From assembly GCA_004299845.1 (NCBI GenBank), contig CP036201.1, positions 3,906,001 to 3,970,000 on the forward strand: a stretch of DNA of 64,000 bases, in the 5' to 3' direction. Source of the stretch: Verrucomicrobia bacterium S94 (GTDB taxonomy: Bacteria > Verrucomicrobiota > Kiritimatiellia > Kiritimatiellales > Pontiellaceae). Shown piece by piece: positions 54,877-63,667 of this stretch. A model generated the notes under the pieces. It was given only the letters and a program-made list of their open reading frames with translations. It had not been told where the DNA came from and searched no databases. The translations under genes were made by a program, and so were the position numbers. How positions within the stretch are numbered: the stretch's first letter is position 1; the number at the start of each line of letters is the position of its first letter.

Positions 54877-55620
54877 AGAAACAACATATTATGGGTTGCT
54901 GGAGGATATTGAGAAATATCTGAAGTTTCAGCGCGACGAGGGCGTTCAGCGTCTGGAGGTTGATCGCGCTGTGCTGGAGGCTTTGGCGAAAGAGCCGGAG
55001 GTGGAAAAGAACAAACCGCTGAAAGTGGAGGCGGTGCCGATTCCTGAGGATTTCCAGAGCCTGGAGGCGATGGGGAAGTATATTTCAGCCTGTACCAACT
55101 GCGCGCTTTGTGAAACCCGTAATGCGACGGTGCCGGGGAGGGAAAGGCGGATTCTCCGGATATTATGTTTGTTGGCGAGGGACCGGGGGCGGAAGAGGAT
55201 GCGCAGGGACGGCCGTTTGTCGGAAAAGCGGGAAAGCTGCTCGATAAAATGATCGAGGCTATGGGCTACACGCGGGAGCAGGTTTATATCGGGAATGTGG
55301 TGAAGTGCCGCCCGCCGAAAAACCGGAAACCGCTACCGGAAGAGATGGAAATGTGCCTGCCGTATTTACGTCAGCAGATCAGGCTGATTCAGCCGAAGAT
55401 CATTGTCGGGCTGGGCGGAACCGCTATGGAAGGGCTTCTGGGGCGTCCGGTGGGGATTACACGAATACGCGGTGTGTGGCAGGAATATGCCGGAATCCGG
55501 CTGATGCCGACGTTCCATCCGTCTTACCTGCTGCGGGATCCATCAAAGAAAAAAGAGGCCTGGGCGGACCTCAAGCTGGTGCTTGCTGCGCTGGGCAAGG
55601 AACCGCCTCTCCGTAAATAA
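54869..55620 (+). CDS. Family 4-type uracil-DNA glycosylase, one frameshift
   Basis: Removes uracil from DNA using a 4Fe-4S-containing fold. CTNCALCETRN gives two cluster cysteines, and NVVKCRPPKNRKPLPEEMEMC the others. GEGPGAEEDAQGRPFVGKAG is the active-site motif and TFHPSYLLRDPSKK is motif 3. The frame breaks in the G4 run at 55135-55138. One added G gives VPGEGKADSPDIMFVGEGPG and a 250-residue protein, including a ~75-residue N-terminal extension rich in charged residues. As written, the two halves end at 55252 and 55620. The start overlaps rluD. Confidence 0.88.
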
Positions 55621-55729
55621 TCTATCCAAAATGGGAATCGGGGAGCGTTTCTCTGGAAACGATTGAACGGAATTTATCCTTTGAATGTCTTGAATGTTTT
55701 TACTCGCAAGGGGGAGGCTATGCATTAAC

Positions 55730-56416
55730 ATGGCTCGACTTATGGTTGGTGATGTAAATCAGGAGCCGGAAGAAATTCCGGATGAAGAAGAGGCGTTTCC
55801 CGTAGAGGCGGCGGTTTCTGTCGAGGATACGCCGGTCGCCGAAGAGGGGCCCTCGGATGTTGAACTGGTGCTCAAAGCGCAGCAGGGCGATGTGTATGCG
55901 TTTGACCAGCTGGTGGAGCGTTATCACGATAAGATTTACGGGCTGACCTACAACATGACCTCCAACCGGGAGGATGCCGAGGACCTGACGCAGGAAATTT
56001 TCGTGAAAGCCTATGAGGCACTACCGCGTTTTAAAGGAAAATCTTCCTTCTATACGTGGGTCTATCGTATCGCTGTTAACAAGACTATCAACTACCGGAA
56101 AAAGCGGAATCGCAAGCGCGCCCTGAGCCTGGATTCGTTCGATCAGGAGATCAAACTTGATGATGTCTATCATGAAATGACGGCCAAAGGATCGCCGCTT
56201 CGAAACATCAGTTTGTCGGAATTACAGAAAAAATTGAACGAGGCTCTGCAAAACCTGTCTGAGAAGCACAGAACCGTTGTGGTGATGCATGATATGCAGG
56301 GCATTCCACATGAGGAAATCGCGAAAGTGGTGGGGGCTTCGGTAGGAACAGTTAGGTCGCGTCTGTTTTATGCCCGAAGACAAATGCAAACTGAATTAGC
56401 GGAATTCATGAAATGA
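55730..56416 (+). CDS. ECF (RpoE-like) sigma factor
   Basis: 228 residues. An unusual acidic ~45-residue N-terminal extension (EEIPDEEEAFPVEAAVSVE) is followed by region 2 (YHDKIYGLTYNMTSNREDAEDLTQEIFVKAYEAL) and region 4 with LQNLSEKHRTVVVMHDMQGIPHEEIAKVV. It directs RNA polymerase to a stress or envelope regulon. ATG at 55730 is about 12 bp after GGGGGAGG; a nearer ATG is followed at once by a stop. The next gene overlaps by 4 bp and is probably its anti-sigma factor. Confidence 0.9.
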   Translation: MARLMVGDVNQEPEEIPDEEEAFPVEAAVSVEDTPVAEEGPSDVELVLKAQQGDVYAFDQLVERYHDKIYGLTYNMTSNREDAEDLTQEIFVKAYEALPRFKGKSSFYTWVYRIAVNKTINYRKKRNRKRALSLDSFDQEIKLDDVYHEMTAKGSPLRNISLSELQKKLNEALQNLSEKHRTVVVMHDMQGIPHEEIAKVVGASVGTVRSRLFYARRQMQTELAEFMK

Positions 56417-56883
56417 TGGACGAAAATAAGTCTGGAGAACCGATGGCCGAGGAACAGGCCGATCTCATATTACAGCAACTGCTGCACCTGAAATCGTATG
56501 AACGACCTGACCCTTCGCGCATGACGCGGAATAAGCAGAATATCATGCGCTCAGTCCGCCAGGCACAAGCCCGGAAACCTAAACCGTTTCTGGATATGCT
56601 TGAATTCAGTATCCCCTGGTTTTTTGCGGAACCGAAATACGGAATAGCCGCGCTGTTTCTGGCCTTTCTCGGTTTGCAGTATGTGGGAATGTCGACGAGA
56701 CAGACGGCCATGGAAACGGGCATTTATACTTCCGGCGATCTGATGGCGACCTATCATTCTTCCGGCGAATCGGCTGCCGTGGTTTCCAATCGTTATCCGA
56801 GCCTGCCCAGTAACTATCAGCTGTTTTCCAGCCCTCAGGGCAATCAGACGGTGGTTCCGACCGCTTTCAAACTCGACGAATAA
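56413..56883 (+). CDS. Probable anti-sigma factor, one membrane segment
   Basis: 156 residues. The N-terminal ~70 residues are cytoplasmic and helical with a run of charges. One membrane segment lies at ~77-93 (IAALFLAFLGLQYVGM), and ~65 residues follow outside. The position directly behind an ECF sigma gene, with ATGA overlap, and the topology fit an anti-sigma factor. I see no zinc HxxxCxxC motif, so it is not a ZAS-type protein and the assignment rests on context. Confidence 0.6.
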   Translation: MMDENKSGEPMAEEQADLILQQLLHLKSYERPDPSRMTRNKQNIMRSVRQAQARKPKPFLDMLEFSIPWFFAEPKYGIAALFLAFLGLQYVGMSTRQTAMETGIYTSGDLMATYHSSGESAAVVSNRYPSLPSNYQLFSSPQGNQTVVPTAFKLDE

Positions 56884-56905
56884 TTTTTTCTCCTCCTCCT
56901 GACAT

Positions 56906-56947
56906 AGAAAAAGCGCTCCCGCATTAACGAGGGCGCTTTTTCTTTTT
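56906..56947. terminator. Bidirectional terminator between sigma operon and rpiB-glyA
   Basis: The stem AAAAAGCGC...GCGCTTTTT has a CCC/GGG-type inner pairing and CTTTTTC after it on the plus strand. The A run gives T residues on the minus strand. It separates the two convergent operons. Confidence 0.85.
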
Positions 56948-56964
56948 CCAACGATTGGAAAATT

Positions 56965-58644
56965 CTACGGAATCGGGAATGCCGCAGTCAGGGCAATGAC
57001 CTCTTCTTTAATCTGGGCCAGCACCGTATCGTTGTCAGCATTACGGATAGCACGCTTAATGAAGTCGGCAATTTTGACCATTTCCTCTTCCTTCATACCG
57101 CGGGTGGTCACAGCCGGTGTGCCAATACGGATTCCGGAAGTTACAAACGGGCTTTTGGTATCAAACGGTATGGCGTTCTTATTCACCGTAATTGCCGCTT
57201 TATCCAGCGCAATCGCCGCGTCCTTACCGGTGACTCCGGTTTGGGTCAGGTCGACGAGCATCAAATGGTTGTCCGTTCCGCCGGAAACCAGACGGATGTC
57301 GTCATCTTCCAGCGCTGCGGCCAGTGCCTGGGCATTTTTCACGATCTGCTGCTGATAGGTTTTAAAGGAAGGCTGCAGGGCTTCGTGGAAACAGACGGCT
57401 TTGGCCGCGATGGTGTGCATCAGCGGTCCGCCCTGGATTCCAGGGAAGACCTGCTTATCGATATCCGCTGCAAATTTTTCCTGACAAAGAATCATGCCGC
57501 CGCGCGGTCCGCGCAGTGTTTTATGCGTGGTGGTGGTCACGAATTCCGCATACGGAACCGGGTTCGGGTGACAGCCTGCAGCCACCAGACCGGCGATGTG
57601 TGCCATGTCCACCATCAGATAGGCCCCGCAACTGTCAGCGATTTTGCGCAGCCGTTTAAAATCGATGATACGGGAATAGGCTGACGCGCCGGCGACGATC
57701 ATTTTCGGTTTATGCTCATCAGCGAGTTTCTGAATATTGTCGTAGTCGATCTGTTCGGTTTCTTTATCCACGCCGTAAGGGACAATATTGAAGAATCGGC
57801 CGGAAAAATTCATCGGATGGCCGTGGGTAAGGTGGCCGCCTTCAGCGAGGCTCATCGCGAGGATGGTATCCCCCGGATTCAGCATGGCATAGTAAACGGC
57901 CATATTGGCACCGGAACCATGGTGCGGCTGAACATTGGCGTGCTCAGCCCCGAAGATTTCCTTTGCCCGGTCAATGGCCAGGCGCTCCGCTTCATCGACC
58001 CATTCGCAGCCGTTGTACCAGCGTTTCGCCGGGTAGCCTTCCGCATATTTATTGGTCAGGCGGGATCCGGAGACTTCACGTACGGCTTTGGATACGATGT
58101 TTTCCGAAGCAATCAGCTCAAGGTTTTCCTTCTGGCGTTCGTCTTCCTTTTTAAGAACGGCGTAAATTTCCGGATCGCCGTCATAAACAGCAATGGTGCC
58201 GCTGTGCTCGGATGCGTAGTCTTTGATCTTGTTCACGCGGCGTTCGTGGCGGCCGCCTTCGAAGTCTGTGTTCAGCCAGGCATCGATGATGCCTTCAATG
58301 TCGGCATCATCCGTGTATTTTCCGGAAAGACACAGTACATTGGCATCGTTATGAGAACGGGTCATGGTGGCCATTTCGGCATTCAGACAGACGGCGGCAC
58401 GGACGCGCGGGAATTTATTGGCCGTGATGCTCATGCCGATACCGGTGGTGCAGCAGATAATGCCCTGATCCACGGCGGCGTTGGAAACCTCGTTGGCCAC
58501 AGCGGCGGCATAATCGGAATAATCGACCGATTCGGTGCTGTCGCAGCCGAGGTCTTCCACGACGACTCCCTTATTCTGCAGAATTTCGGCAACTTTGGTT
58601 TTAAGCGTATAACCGCCGTGATCTGAACCAATTGCAATCTTCAT
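56965..58644 (-). CDS. Fusion: ribose-5-phosphate isomerase B + serine hydroxymethyltransferase
   Basis: 559 residues with two complete enzymes. Residues 1-142 are Rpi[10 protein letters not shown], catalytic Cys65 in [20 protein letters not shown], and HND at 98-100; it interconverts ribulose- and ribose-5-phosphate. Residues ~155-559 are Gly[36 protein letters not shown] and the PLP lysine (Lys375) in [14 protein letters not shown]. It makes glycine and methylene-tetrahydrofolate from serine. There is no stop or frameshift between them; a ~12-residue linker joins them. The genes sua5 and ywlE lie upstream, as in the Bacillus ywl-glyA region where rpiB and glyA are separate. gene_symbol left blank because two genes are fused (rpiB-glyA). 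Confidence 0.95.
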   Translation of the reverse strand: MKIAIGSDHGGYTLKTKVAEILQNKGVVVEDLGCDSTESVDYSDYAAAVANEVSNAAVDQGIICCTTGIGMSITANKFPRVRAAVCLNAEMATMTRSHNDANVLCLSGKYTDDADIEGIIDAWLNTDFEGGRHERRVNKIKDYASEHSGTIAVYDGDPEIYAVLKKEDERQKENLELIASENIVSKAVREVSGSRLTNKYAEGYPAKRWYNGCEWVDEAERLAIDRAKEIFGAEHANVQPHHGSGANMAVYYAMLNPGDTILAMSLAEGGHLTHGHPMNFSGRFFNIVPYGVDKETEQIDYDNIQKLADEHKPKMIVAGASAYSRIIDFKRLRKIADSCGAYLMVDMAHIAGLVAAGCHPNPVPYAEFVTTTTHKTLRGPRGGMILCQEKFAADIDKQVFPGIQGGPLMHTIAAKAVCFHEALQPSFKTYQQQIVKNAQALAAALEDDDIRLVSGGTDNHLMLVDLTQTGVTGKDAAIALDKAAITVNKNAIPFDTKSPFVTSGIRIGTPAVTTRGMKEEEMVKIADFIKRAIRNADNDTVLAQIKEEVIALTAAFPIP

Positions 58645-58768
58645 AAAAGCGTTCCTTATTGAGGAAGGTGTTTACCCTTCCGGTTAATGGTTATTGGTTA
58701 TTGGCGGTCCGCGAAAACGGATTTTCCCGGTTGCCAGTAACGACTAACTAATAACTGCAAAAGAATGC

Positions 58769-59230
58769 CTAGGCCTTCTTTTGATTCTCGCGAATAAAAA
58801 GGATCAGGTCCGAAAGGGCCCGATCAATTTCATCACGCGTTTGTTTGTAAGTGTTTAGCGATCCGCCGAACGGATCGGAAACATCGGCGGGGACTTTCGA
58901 TGTTCCGAAGGCGTTAATCAAGAAAACTTTGTTTCCAACCTCCGGAAAGCGGTCGCGGATGTGCGCGGCGTGTCCGGCCGACATAGCCACGATGAGGTCG
59001 GCTTCTTCAACCAGAACCGGAGTAAGAGGCTGACTTCGATGGCCGGAGATATCGATGCCGATTTCTGCCAGGGCTTTAACAGAATTGGGGCTGGCCGGAG
59101 CCCCTGATTCCGCAAAAATTCCGGCACTGCAGGCCTTCCAGCCCATATCGCCCTGCCGATGCAGGAAGAGGGCTTCCGCCATCGGGCTGCGGCAGGTATT
59201 TCCGGTACAGATAAATAAAATCATGTTCAT
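58769..59230 (-). CDS. Low-molecular-weight phosphatase, protein-arginine phosphatase YwlE-like
   Basis: 153 residues. P-loop CTGNTCRS with Cys8, Thr12 and Arg14. In Bacillus YwlE the threonine at this position gives specificity for phospho-arginine rather than phospho-tyrosine. The general acid is Asp119 in DPFGGSLNTYKQTRDE, also closely YwlE-like. It would reverse protein arginine phosphorylation by a McsB-type kinase, which is not in the window. The start overlaps the sua5 stop by 4 bp. A tyrosine phosphatase role cannot be excluded from sequence alone. Confidence 0.85.
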   Translation of the reverse strand: MNMILFICTGNTCRSPMAEALFLHRQGDMGWKACSAGIFAESGAPASPNSVKALAEIGIDISGHRSQPLTPVLVEEADLIVAMSAGHAAHIRDRFPEVGNKVFLINAFGTSKVPADVSDPFGGSLNTYKQTRDEIDRALSDLILFIRENQKKA

Positions 59231-59841
59231 CGTTCCAATCCCTGGAAAAATACCGCTTCGATTTCGGCCATTGGAAGACGTCCTTCACGAAGGCATTCGA
59301 TTTTTTCCCCGTCCACGCGGACCACGGTGCTCGGAATCGCTGCGGCAGCGGACGGGCCGGAATCGAGCACGAGGTCTGCCTTGACGGAGGCGATGGCCTC
59401 CTGCGCGGTTTTGGTGTCGGGTTCGCCGCTGAGGTTGGCACTGGTGAGCGCGAGCGTGCGGCCGCACTGTTTCGCCAGTTCCACCGGTACAGCGTGGTTG
59501 GGGACGCGGTAGCCCGTCCAGCCGCCGTCGGTTTCCACAATGAGGGTCAACGGCCCCGGCCACCATTTTTCCGCCAGTGCATCGAGTCCGGGGTTCCAAT
59601 GCCTGGCCGCCGCCTTCACCTGCCCGCCGTCAGCGGCAAGACGGGCAACCGGTTTGCCGCCGTCGCGGCCTTTGGCTCGGATCAGTTTATCCATAGCACC
59701 GGAAACTGCAGGGTCGCAGGCGATGCCGTAAACCGTCTCTGTCGGTACAATCACGAGTCCGCCCGCACACAGCACATCGCGGGCTTGGGTCAGAATCTGC
59801 GGATCCGGCTTTTTTTTATCGATTTTCAATGTCTGGATCAT
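59227..59841 (-). CDS. Threonylcarbamoyl-AMP synthase (Sua5/TsaC)
   Basis: Makes threonylcarbamoyl-AMP from threonine, bicarbonate and ATP for the t6A37 modification of ANN-decoding tRNAs. 204 residues: GGLVIVPTETVYGIACD, the KGRDGGKP nucleotide-binding stretch, WWPGPLTLIVE and LTSANLSGEPD. There is no C-terminal Sua5 domain, so it is the TsaC-size form. Start at 59841 chosen; a TTG at 59871 would add ten residues without homology. Co-transcribed with ywlE-like and rpiB-glyA. Confidence 0.92.
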   Translation of the reverse strand: MIQTLKIDKKKPDPQILTQARDVLCAGGLVIVPTETVYGIACDPAVSGAMDKLIRAKGRDGGKPVARLAADGGQVKAAARHWNPGLDALAEKWWPGPLTLIVETDGGWTGYRVPNHAVPVELAKQCGRTLALTSANLSGEPDTKTAQEAIASVKADLVLDSGPSAAAAIPSTVVRVDGEKIECLREGRLPMAEIEAVFFQGLER

Positions 59842-59932
59842 TCGGCGGATTTTACTGACCGCGAGGTCCAAATCAAGCGGTGGCGGCTTTTTTCGTGCCT
59901 TTCCAGCATTTGGAAACTACATTGTGCGGCTT

Positions 59933-62125
59933 ATGGCACATATTGCAAAAGTAGTGGTTGAAATTTCGCTTGACCGGGAATTTGATTACACGATTCCAGC
60001 GCATCTGCAGTCGGTGATCAGGATCGGGGCGCAGGTTACGGTTCCGTTTAACGGACGGGAACTGCGCGGATTTGTGGTCGGTCTGGCCAACCATTCGGCA
60101 TTTGCAGACAAGCTGAAGGCGATCAGCGGCGTGGTTGGGGACAAACCGCTGATTCCTGATGAAATTATGAAGCTCGCCTATTGGATTGCCGACTACTACT
60201 GCGCGCCTATCGAACAGGCTGTCCGTACCGTGCTGCCCAGTGCTGTCCGGAAACACGGTGCGCGGCATAAAAAACAGCGTTTTGTTTCTTTGACAGGGCA
60301 GGTGCCCGAGCGGATTACTGCGCTTCAGGATGCGGTGTTTCAGACGCTGGAACAGCATGGGAGTCTGTCGGTTTCGGAATTGTGTGAACGGGCCGGCTGC
60401 ACGGAATCGCCGATCAGGACATTGGAAAAAAAGGGGCTGGTTACGATTTCGGAAGAGATCGTCCAGCGTGATCCGCATGCCGGAATGGAGCTGCTGCGCA
60501 CAGAGCCGTTTGACCTGATGCCGGAGCAGAAGACGGCGCTGGACAAAATCTGTGCGTCAATGGATCTGGAAAAGCCGAAACCGGTCCTGCTGCACGGTGT
60601 GACGGGCAGCGGTAAAACCGAGGTTTATCTGCAGGCACTGCAGCATGCGCTGGATAAAGGGCAGGGTGCCATTGTGCTGGTGCCTGAAATATCGCTGACG
60701 CCGCAAACTGTGGATCGGTTCCGGGCTCGCTTCGGCGATTGTGTGGCGGTGCTGCATTCAAGTTTGTCGGATGGCGAGCGGCATGATGAATGGCATCGGA
60801 TCCGCGACGGCAAGGCGCAGATTGCCATCGGTGCGCGGTCGGCACTTTTTGCTCCGGTGGAGAATGTCGGCCTGATTGTCGTGGATGAGGAGCACGAACC
60901 GACGTATAAGCAGGATGAATCGCCGCGCTATAATGCACGCGATGTGGCGGTAATGCGCGGCCATCTGGAGAACTGCTGTGTGGTGCTGGGTTCGGCGACT
61001 CCTGCGCTCGAATCGTTTGCGAATGTAAAGAACGGCCGGTATGAGCTGGCGGAAATGCTGCAGCGTGTGGATGACCGGTCGATGCCGCTGATGCGCGTGG
61101 TCGATATGCGGATTGAGGCGGAGAAAGAGGGGCGCCCTACGATTTTTTCATCGGAGTTGGTGCAGGGGATTTATGACCGGCTGAATCAGGGCGAGCAGGT
61201 GATTCTCTTTCTGAACCGCCGCGGTTTTTCTTCGTCGATCCAGTGTGAAGTGTGCGGCTATGTGGCGGAGTGCACGGAGTGCAGTATTTCGATGACCTAT
61301 CATAAGCGGGCCGGCAAACTGATGTGTCATATCTGCGGCCGGGAGGAAAAGGTACCGGGCCGTTGTCCGAACTGCGGAGACCTCAATTTCAAGTATTCCG
61401 GGATGGGCACGCAGAAAATAGAAGAGATTCTTGAAAAACTGTGTCCGAACGCACGGGTGGCACGCATGGATTCCGATACGATGCGCAAAAAGGATTCCTA
61501 CCGTACCGTGCTGGATAAGTTTAAGACCGGAAAACTCGATATTCTGCTGGGGACGCAGATGATTGCCAAGGGGCTGGATTTTCCGAATGTTACGCTGGTG
61601 GGGGTTTTATATGCGGATATGTCGCTGCAGGTGCCGGATTTCCGGGCGGGTGAGCGGACCTTCCAACTGCTGACGCAGGTGGCCGGGCGGGCCGGGCGCG
61701 GCGAAAAAGCCGGAGAGGTGATTGTGCAGGCGTATACTCCACACCATCCGGCGATTCAGGCGGCACGGAGTCTGGACTATGAGGGTTTCTGTTCGCAGGA
61801 TCTCGAATTCCGCCGTGAGCTGGGTTATCCACCGTTTTCGCATCTGGTGCTGCTCACGTTTAAAGGCGAGTCGGAAATCGATGTGATGTCGGCGGCGGAT
61901 CAGTTTTTTAAATCATTGGAGCCGATCCTTCCGGAGTCGGTTAATGCGGTTCCGCCGATGCCGGCACCGCTGGCGAAGGCTAAGGGGCACTGGCGCTACC
62001 AGATTATGCTGCGCTGCGAGCATACCGTGAAAATGACCAAGCCGATCCGCTATGTGCAAAGCCGGATGCGTTTGCCGAAAGGGGTGGCAGTGAGTATCGA
62101 TGTGGATGCGCTGTCACTGCTGTAG
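59933..62125 (+). CDS. priA: Primosomal helicase PriA
   Basis: 3'-5' helicase that restarts stalled replication forks by loading DnaB. 730 residues: 3'-DNA-binding domain (1-105), winged helix, Walker A GVTGSGKTEVYL, VVDEEHEPTYKQDESPRYNARDVA, and the paired zinc sites (CEVCGY, CTEC, CHICGR, CPNCGD). The C-terminal helicase lobe has LGTQMIAKGLDFPNVTLVG and QVAGRAGRG. ATG at 59933 chosen over a GTG at 59924; no strong ribosome site. Divergent from sua5. Confidence 0.95.
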   Translation: MAHIAKVVVEISLDREFDYTIPAHLQSVIRIGAQVTVPFNGRELRGFVVGLANHSAFADKLKAISGVVGDKPLIPDEIMKLAYWIADYYCAPIEQAVRTVLPSAVRKHGARHKKQRFVSLTGQVPERITALQDAVFQTLEQHGSLSVSELCERAGCTESPIRTLEKKGLVTISEEIVQRDPHAGMELLRTEPFDLMPEQKTALDKICASMDLEKPKPVLLHGVTGSGKTEVYLQALQHALDKGQGAIVLVPEISLTPQTVDRFRARFGDCVAVLHSSLSDGERHDEWHRIRDGKAQIAIGARSALFAPVENVGLIVVDEEHEPTYKQDESPRYNARDVAVMRGHLENCCVVLGSATPALESFANVKNGRYELAEMLQRVDDRSMPLMRVVDMRIEAEKEGRPTIFSSELVQGIYDRLNQGEQVILFLNRRGFSSSIQCEVCGYVAECTECSISMTYHKRAGKLMCHICGREEKVPGRCPNCGDLNFKYSGMGTQKIEEILEKLCPNARVARMDSDTMRKKDSYRTVLDKFKTGKLDILLGTQMIAKGLDFPNVTLVGVLYADMSLQVPDFRAGERTFQLLTQVAGRAGRGEKAGEVIVQAYTPHHPAIQAARSLDYEGFCSQDLEFRRELGYPPFSHLVLLTFKGESEIDVMSAADQFFKSLEPILPESVNAVPPMPAPLAKAKGHWRYQIMLRCEHTVKMTKPIRYVQSRMRLPKGVAVSIDVDALSLL

Positions 62126-62256
62126 TTTGCTGTGTTCCATTTTTCAGCGTCTGCCGGAGGCTTTAAAGTTCGAATTTCCGCACCCCGGTTTCCGGCAATG
62201 AGTTCACCGGGCTGGCTGATACCAAACGTTAAAACTATCCGGTATAAATTTGATCC

Positions 62257-62318
62257 CGCGCAGAGGCGCTGAGAACGCAGAGAAATTCAGTCATAAACGG
62301 CTCCACACTCTCTGCGCC
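62257..62318. repeat. CGCAGAG-type degenerate inverted repeat
   Basis: CGCAGAGGCGCTGAGAACGC and the following AGAGA (to 62283) face TCTCTGCGCC ending at 62318. Such CGCAGAG-rich strings recur in many genomes as non-coding palindromic elements; whether it is multicopy here cannot be seen from one window. Confidence 0.45.
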
Positions 62319-62438
62319 TTGTAGGTTTCTCCTGACATCATTTGAGCTTTTCCCCTTTCGAGAATGGGAACCATTACTCGTCGGAGAAAAGGGAGGAAAA
62401 AAGCTCCTCAGTTAAGTAAGCTCAGGAGCACCAGGGAA

Positions 62439-62468
62439 CCGCCGAGCTTTTGACGAAAAGCTCGGCGG
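62439..62468. repeat. 13-bp perfect hairpin with GACG loop
   Basis: CCGCCGAGCTTTT (62439-62451) pairs exactly with AAAAGCTCGGCGG (62456-62468). There is no T run on either side, so it is not a standard terminator. It lies in the middle of a row of four hairpins. Confidence 0.6.
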
Positions 62469-62739
62469 GGTTTCGGAAGAGATCATTCTGCGTCCAGAAT
62501 CTGCCGGAGGCAGAGTTCATCGCAGAGCAGGGATCCTCCGAAGCTCTGCGCGGAATAACGCTGTCGTTAAGACCGGAATGTTTTAGTAAATGGTATGAGT
62601 TCGGGTTTTCGGATCGGCTCAGTGATTTTCCACCAGTATGAGCGGCAGGTTTCATAGCTGTCTTTACCGATCTGCTTGGTAAGCGGGTATTTGTTTCATG
62701 ACTCAAAATACAGATATATTGGCCATATGGTTGCGGTCT

Positions 62740-63654
62740 TTATATTCTGCACATCTCTTTGAACTCCGCAACGCGGATTTCGATCTGATCGCGGTCGAGT
62801 TCGATGAGCCGTTCCAGGCTGAATTTTTCGACACCGAAGGAGGCGGTGATACTGCCGTATACCATGGCCTGGCGTATACTTTCCTTGTCGGTTTTTCCAG
62901 AAGCGCAGAGGGCGCCCATCAGTCCGCCGGCGAAGGTGTCACCCGCTCCGGTGGGATCCTTGAAGCTGTCGAGGGGATAGGCGTGCAACAGGAATGTATC
63001 CTCTTTTGTGAAGAGCATGGATCCGTTTCCGCCCTTTTTGATGAGTACGTATTCAGTGCCTAAATCGAACAGCTTTTTAGCCGCCTGCGTCAGTGCGTGT
63101 TCTCCGGTGAAAAGCTGCGCTTCATACTCATTGAGGGTCAGCATGGTGCATTTGCTGATGACTTTTTCGAGATCGTCTTTGGCAATGTTGATCCACAGAT
63201 CCATGGTGTCGATCAGTACAAATTCGGGTTTTTTGACCTGTTCGAGTACGTGGAGCTGCAGGGCGGGGTGAATATTGCCGAGAAAGAGGTAGGGGGCTTC
63301 TTTGTAACTTTCCGGCAGTTCGGGGGAGAAGGTTTCAAAAACGCCAAGATCGGTGAAGAGCGTGTCGCGGCTGTCCATGTTATCATGGTATTTTCCGCCC
63401 CAGCTGAAGGTTTTACCTTCGACAGTCTGGAGCCCTTCGAGATCGATATTCATGTTACTCCAGGTATCGCGGAATTCCCGGGGAAAATCAGTGCCGACCA
63501 CACCGACCATTCCGGTATGGGAAAAGAAAGAGGCGGCAGCACAGGCATAGCTGACAGAGCCGCCGAGGAGGCCTTTACGTTTTTCTGCGGGGGTTTCGAT
63601 GTCATCGATTCCGATTGAACCGACGATGATGAGGTCAACAGCGGGTTTGGTCAT
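62740..63654 (-). CDS. PfkB-family sugar/nucleoside kinase
   Basis: 304 residues, ribokinase fold. GLLGGSVSYACAAASFF (substrate-binding glycines), GVVGTDFPREF, and the ATP/anion-hole motif DPTGAGDTFAGG with the catalytic Asp. ATG at 63654 follows GGAGAAAAAT; the open frame extends 99 codons upstream, but there it is the shadow of the prenyltransferase gene. The substrate (adenosine, ribose or another sugar) cannot be told. Confidence 0.9.
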   Translation of the reverse strand: MTKPAVDLIIVGSIGIDDIETPAEKRKGLLGGSVSYACAAASFFSHTGMVGVVGTDFPREFRDTWSNMNIDLEGLQTVEGKTFSWGGKYHDNMDSRDTLFTDLGVFETFSPELPESYKEAPYLFLGNIHPALQLHVLEQVKKPEFVLIDTMDLWINIAKDDLEKVISKCTMLTLNEYEAQLFTGEHALTQAAKKLFDLGTEYVLIKKGGNGSMLFTKEDTFLLHAYPLDSFKDPTGAGDTFAGGLMGALCASGKTDKESIRQAMVYGSITASFGVEKFSLERLIELDRDQIEIRVAEFKEMCRI

Positions 63655-63667
63655 ATTTTTCTCCGTA

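Larger units (their letters stand above)
62126..62739. other. Non-coding region rich in inverted repeats
   Basis: 614 bp between priA and the PfkB-family gene without a convincing gene. It holds an imperfect CGCAGAG-type inverted repeat (62257-62318). At 62403-62550 four hairpins stand in a row: GCTCCT/AGGAGC, a 13-bp perfect stem at 62439-62468, CTGCC/GGCAG (62502-62514) and CGCAGAGC/GCTCTGCG (62521-62550). A 94-codon antisense frame across it looks like the by-product of these repeats. Confidence 0.5.

Noticed and set aside
62422-62706. 94-codon minus-strand frame in the priA-pfkB intergenic region
   Set aside because: It runs through several perfect hairpins, has no ribosome site and no recognisable protein features; a repeat by-product is more likely.
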